NCBI GenBank assembly: GCA_902778205.1
Contig: CACYWX010000188.1
Span: 1-6,375, forward strand
Length of the DNA stretch: 6,375 nucleotides
Origin: an uncultured Ruminococcus sp.
GTDB lineage: Bacteria; Bacillota; Clostridia; Oscillospirales; CAG-272
Direction of reading: 5' to 3'
The first letter of the stretch is position 1. Every line of letters begins with the position of its first letter. This document shows positions 5,159-6,375 of the stretch, piece after piece. The notes below the pieces were generated by a model that saw only the letters and a list, made by a program, of their open reading frames with translations, was not told where the DNA came from and ran no database searches. Position numbers and translations under genes: made by a program.

Positions 5159-6301
5159 ATGCAGTACAGAAAAATCGACAAGCTGGGGATCGAGGTGTCC
5201 GCGTTCGGCGTGGGATGCATGCGCTTCCCCATGAAGAAGCTGGAGGACGGCACCGACGTGGTGGACGAATCGATTTCCACCCCCGCCATCCGCCACGCCA
5301 TCGACTGCGGCGTCAACTACATCGACACCGCCTACGTCTATTCCGGCGGCCGGAAGAACGAGATCGCCCTGGGACACGCCCTCCGCGACGGCTACCGGGA
5401 CAAGGTCTACGTCGCCACCAAGCTGCCCACCTGGCCCGTGAAGACGAAGGACGACATGTGGCGCATTCTGGACGAGTCCCTGGAGGACCTGGAGACCGAC
5501 CATATCGACTTCTACCTGCTCCACGCCCTGAATAAGGACAGCTGGCATAAGATGCGGGACCTGGGAGCCCTCGACTTCCTGAACGAGGCCAAGGCTCAGG
5601 GCAAGATCCGCTACGCCTGCTTCTCCTTCCACGACAACTACGATGCCTTCGAGGAGATCATCAACGCCTACGACTGGGATATGGCCCAGATCCAGTTCAA
5701 CTATATGGACGTGGAGAACCAGGCGGGTCTGAAGGGCGTGAAGCTGGCGGGCGAAAAGGGGATTCCGCTGGTCATCATGGAGGGACTCCGGGGCGGCAAG
5801 CTGGCCTCCGCTCCCGACAACGTCCAGGCCCTGTACGACGCCTTCCCGGTGAAGCGCTCCCCCGTGGAATGGGGCTTCCGCTGGCTCTGCGACTTCCCCC
5901 AGATTGCCACGGTTCTCTCCGGCGTCACCAACTACCAGCAGACCGAGGACAATCTGGCCATCTTCGACCGCTGTACCGTGGGCGCCATGACCGACGAGGA
6001 GAAGGATCTCATGGTCCGGGTCCGGGAGGCCTACGAGTCCCGCACCAAGGTGGGCTGCACGGGATGCCGCTACTGCATGCCCTGTCCCAACGACGTGGAG
6101 ATCCCCCGCATTTTCTCCATCTGGAACAACAAATTCCAGTTTGGCGAGCCCATGAAGGGCAACTGGGACTACAAGCGCCGCATCGACGAGGGCCACGACG
6201 CCTCGAAGTGCGTGGAGTGCGGCGCCTGCGAGAGCGTATGTCCCCAGCAGCTGAACATCATCGAGCTGCTGAAGCAGGCCGACGCGGAGATGAGAGCGTA
6301 A
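5159..6301 (+). CDS. Aldo/keto reductase with C-terminal 2x[4Fe-4S] ferredoxin-like domain
   Basis: This 380-residue cytosolic oxidoreductase belongs to the Fe-S aldo/keto reductases common in anaerobes (COG1453 type). The TIM-barrel part (about residues 1-285) keeps the catalytic tetrad: D56 and Y61 in IDTAYVYSGG, K88 in VYVATK, and H122 in DFYLLH. A second domain carries two cysteine motifs, CxxCxxCxxCP at C300/C303/C306/C309 and CxxCxxCxxxCP at C351/C354/C357/C361, as expected for two [4Fe-4S] clusters. Those clusters could pass electrons between ferredoxin-like partners and a nicotinamide or substrate site. The carbonyl substrate is unknown. ATG 5159 is chosen because AAGGAG (5147-5152) lies 6 bases upstream and the first strand (YRKIDKLGIEVSAFGVGCMRF) is the family's normal N-terminus. 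It has its own promoter, divergent from the binding-protein gene. No clear terminator follows before the window ends. Confidence 0.93.
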   Translation: MQYRKIDKLGIEVSAFGVGCMRFPMKKLEDGTDVVDESISTPAIRHAIDCGVNYIDTAYVYSGGRKNEIALGHALRDGYRDKVYVATKLPTWPVKTKDDMWRILDESLEDLETDHIDFYLLHALNKDSWHKMRDLGALDFLNEAKAQGKIRYACFSFHDNYDAFEEIINAYDWDMAQIQFNYMDVENQAGLKGVKLAGEKGIPLVIMEGLRGGKLASAPDNVQALYDAFPVKRSPVEWGFRWLCDFPQIATVLSGVTNYQQTEDNLAIFDRCTVGAMTDEEKDLMVRVREAYESRTKVGCTGCRYCMPCPNDVEIPRIFSIWNNKFQFGEPMKGNWDYKRRIDEGHDASKCVECGACESVCPQQLNIIELLKQADAEMRA

Positions 6302-6375
6302 TCCCCGCCGCTCATCCGCTCCCTTTCCGGCTTTCCGCGTCCGGATGAAGGATCATATTGCTTCGACAACAAACA

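Noticed and set aside
5072..6196. Long open frame on the minus strand opposite the reductase
   Set aside because: It is a codon-bias shadow. It has no recognisable domain, and its product is low-complexity Val/Leu/Gly/His-rich. The plus strand carries the catalytic tetrad and Fe-S cysteines.
6312..6348. Possible terminator after the reductase
   Set aside because: TCATCCG and CGGATGA can pair over 7 bp, but the loop is 23 bases and no T tract follows, so a terminator call is not supported.

Overview
The window looks like a chromosomal segment of a GC-rich, gut-type anaerobic Firmicute (class Clostridia, in the broad Oscillospirales/Christensenellales range). This is inferred from three things: strong AGGAGG-type ribosome binding sites; consensus sigma-A promoters in AT-rich gaps between GC-rich, G/C-ending genes; and a gene set typical of that group (pyrimidine nucleoside phosphorylase, TetR plus CPBP protease, lipoprotein sugar-type binding protein, Fe-S aldo/keto reductase). 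No rRNA, tRNA, mobile element, CRISPR array or phage gene is visible, so species-level assignment is not possible.

Layout. Bases 1-804 hold the C-terminal 267 codons of a pyrimidine/thymidine phosphorylase whose 5' part lies outside the window. Forty bases later on the same strand is a PHP-domain metallophosphoesterase (845-1888), ended by a hairpin terminator (1914-1944). A consensus promoter with a palindromic operator at its start point (1956-2011) then drives a two-gene unit: a TetR-family regulator (2024-2611), overlapped by 17 bases by an eight-helix CPBP intramembrane protease (2595-3329). A perfect 13-bp bidirectional terminator (3365-3399) separates this unit from a convergent gene on the minus strand for an extracellular substrate-binding lipoprotein (3460-4959). 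That gene is divergent from an aldo/keto reductase carrying a two-cluster ferredoxin-like tail (5159-6301). An AT-rich 199-bp gap between them holds one promoter for each direction.

How the genes relate. The first pair may form a nucleoside/phosphate salvage unit, inferred only from adjacency. The TetR-CPBP pair is a self-contained, probably autoregulated membrane-protease operon. The binding protein appears monocistronic, with its own promoter and terminator and no permease genes beside it, so it probably works with transporter subunits encoded elsewhere. The reductase is also transcribed from its own promoter.

Most of the window is ordinary core or accessory metabolism. The points most worth checking are the TetR operator, a T7 tract at the tetR/CPBP junction where loss of one T would fuse the two proteins in frame, and the identical geometry of the three promoters (17-bp spacers and exactly 40 bases from -10 to ATG in each). 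I do not see convincing evidence of a wholly new system.
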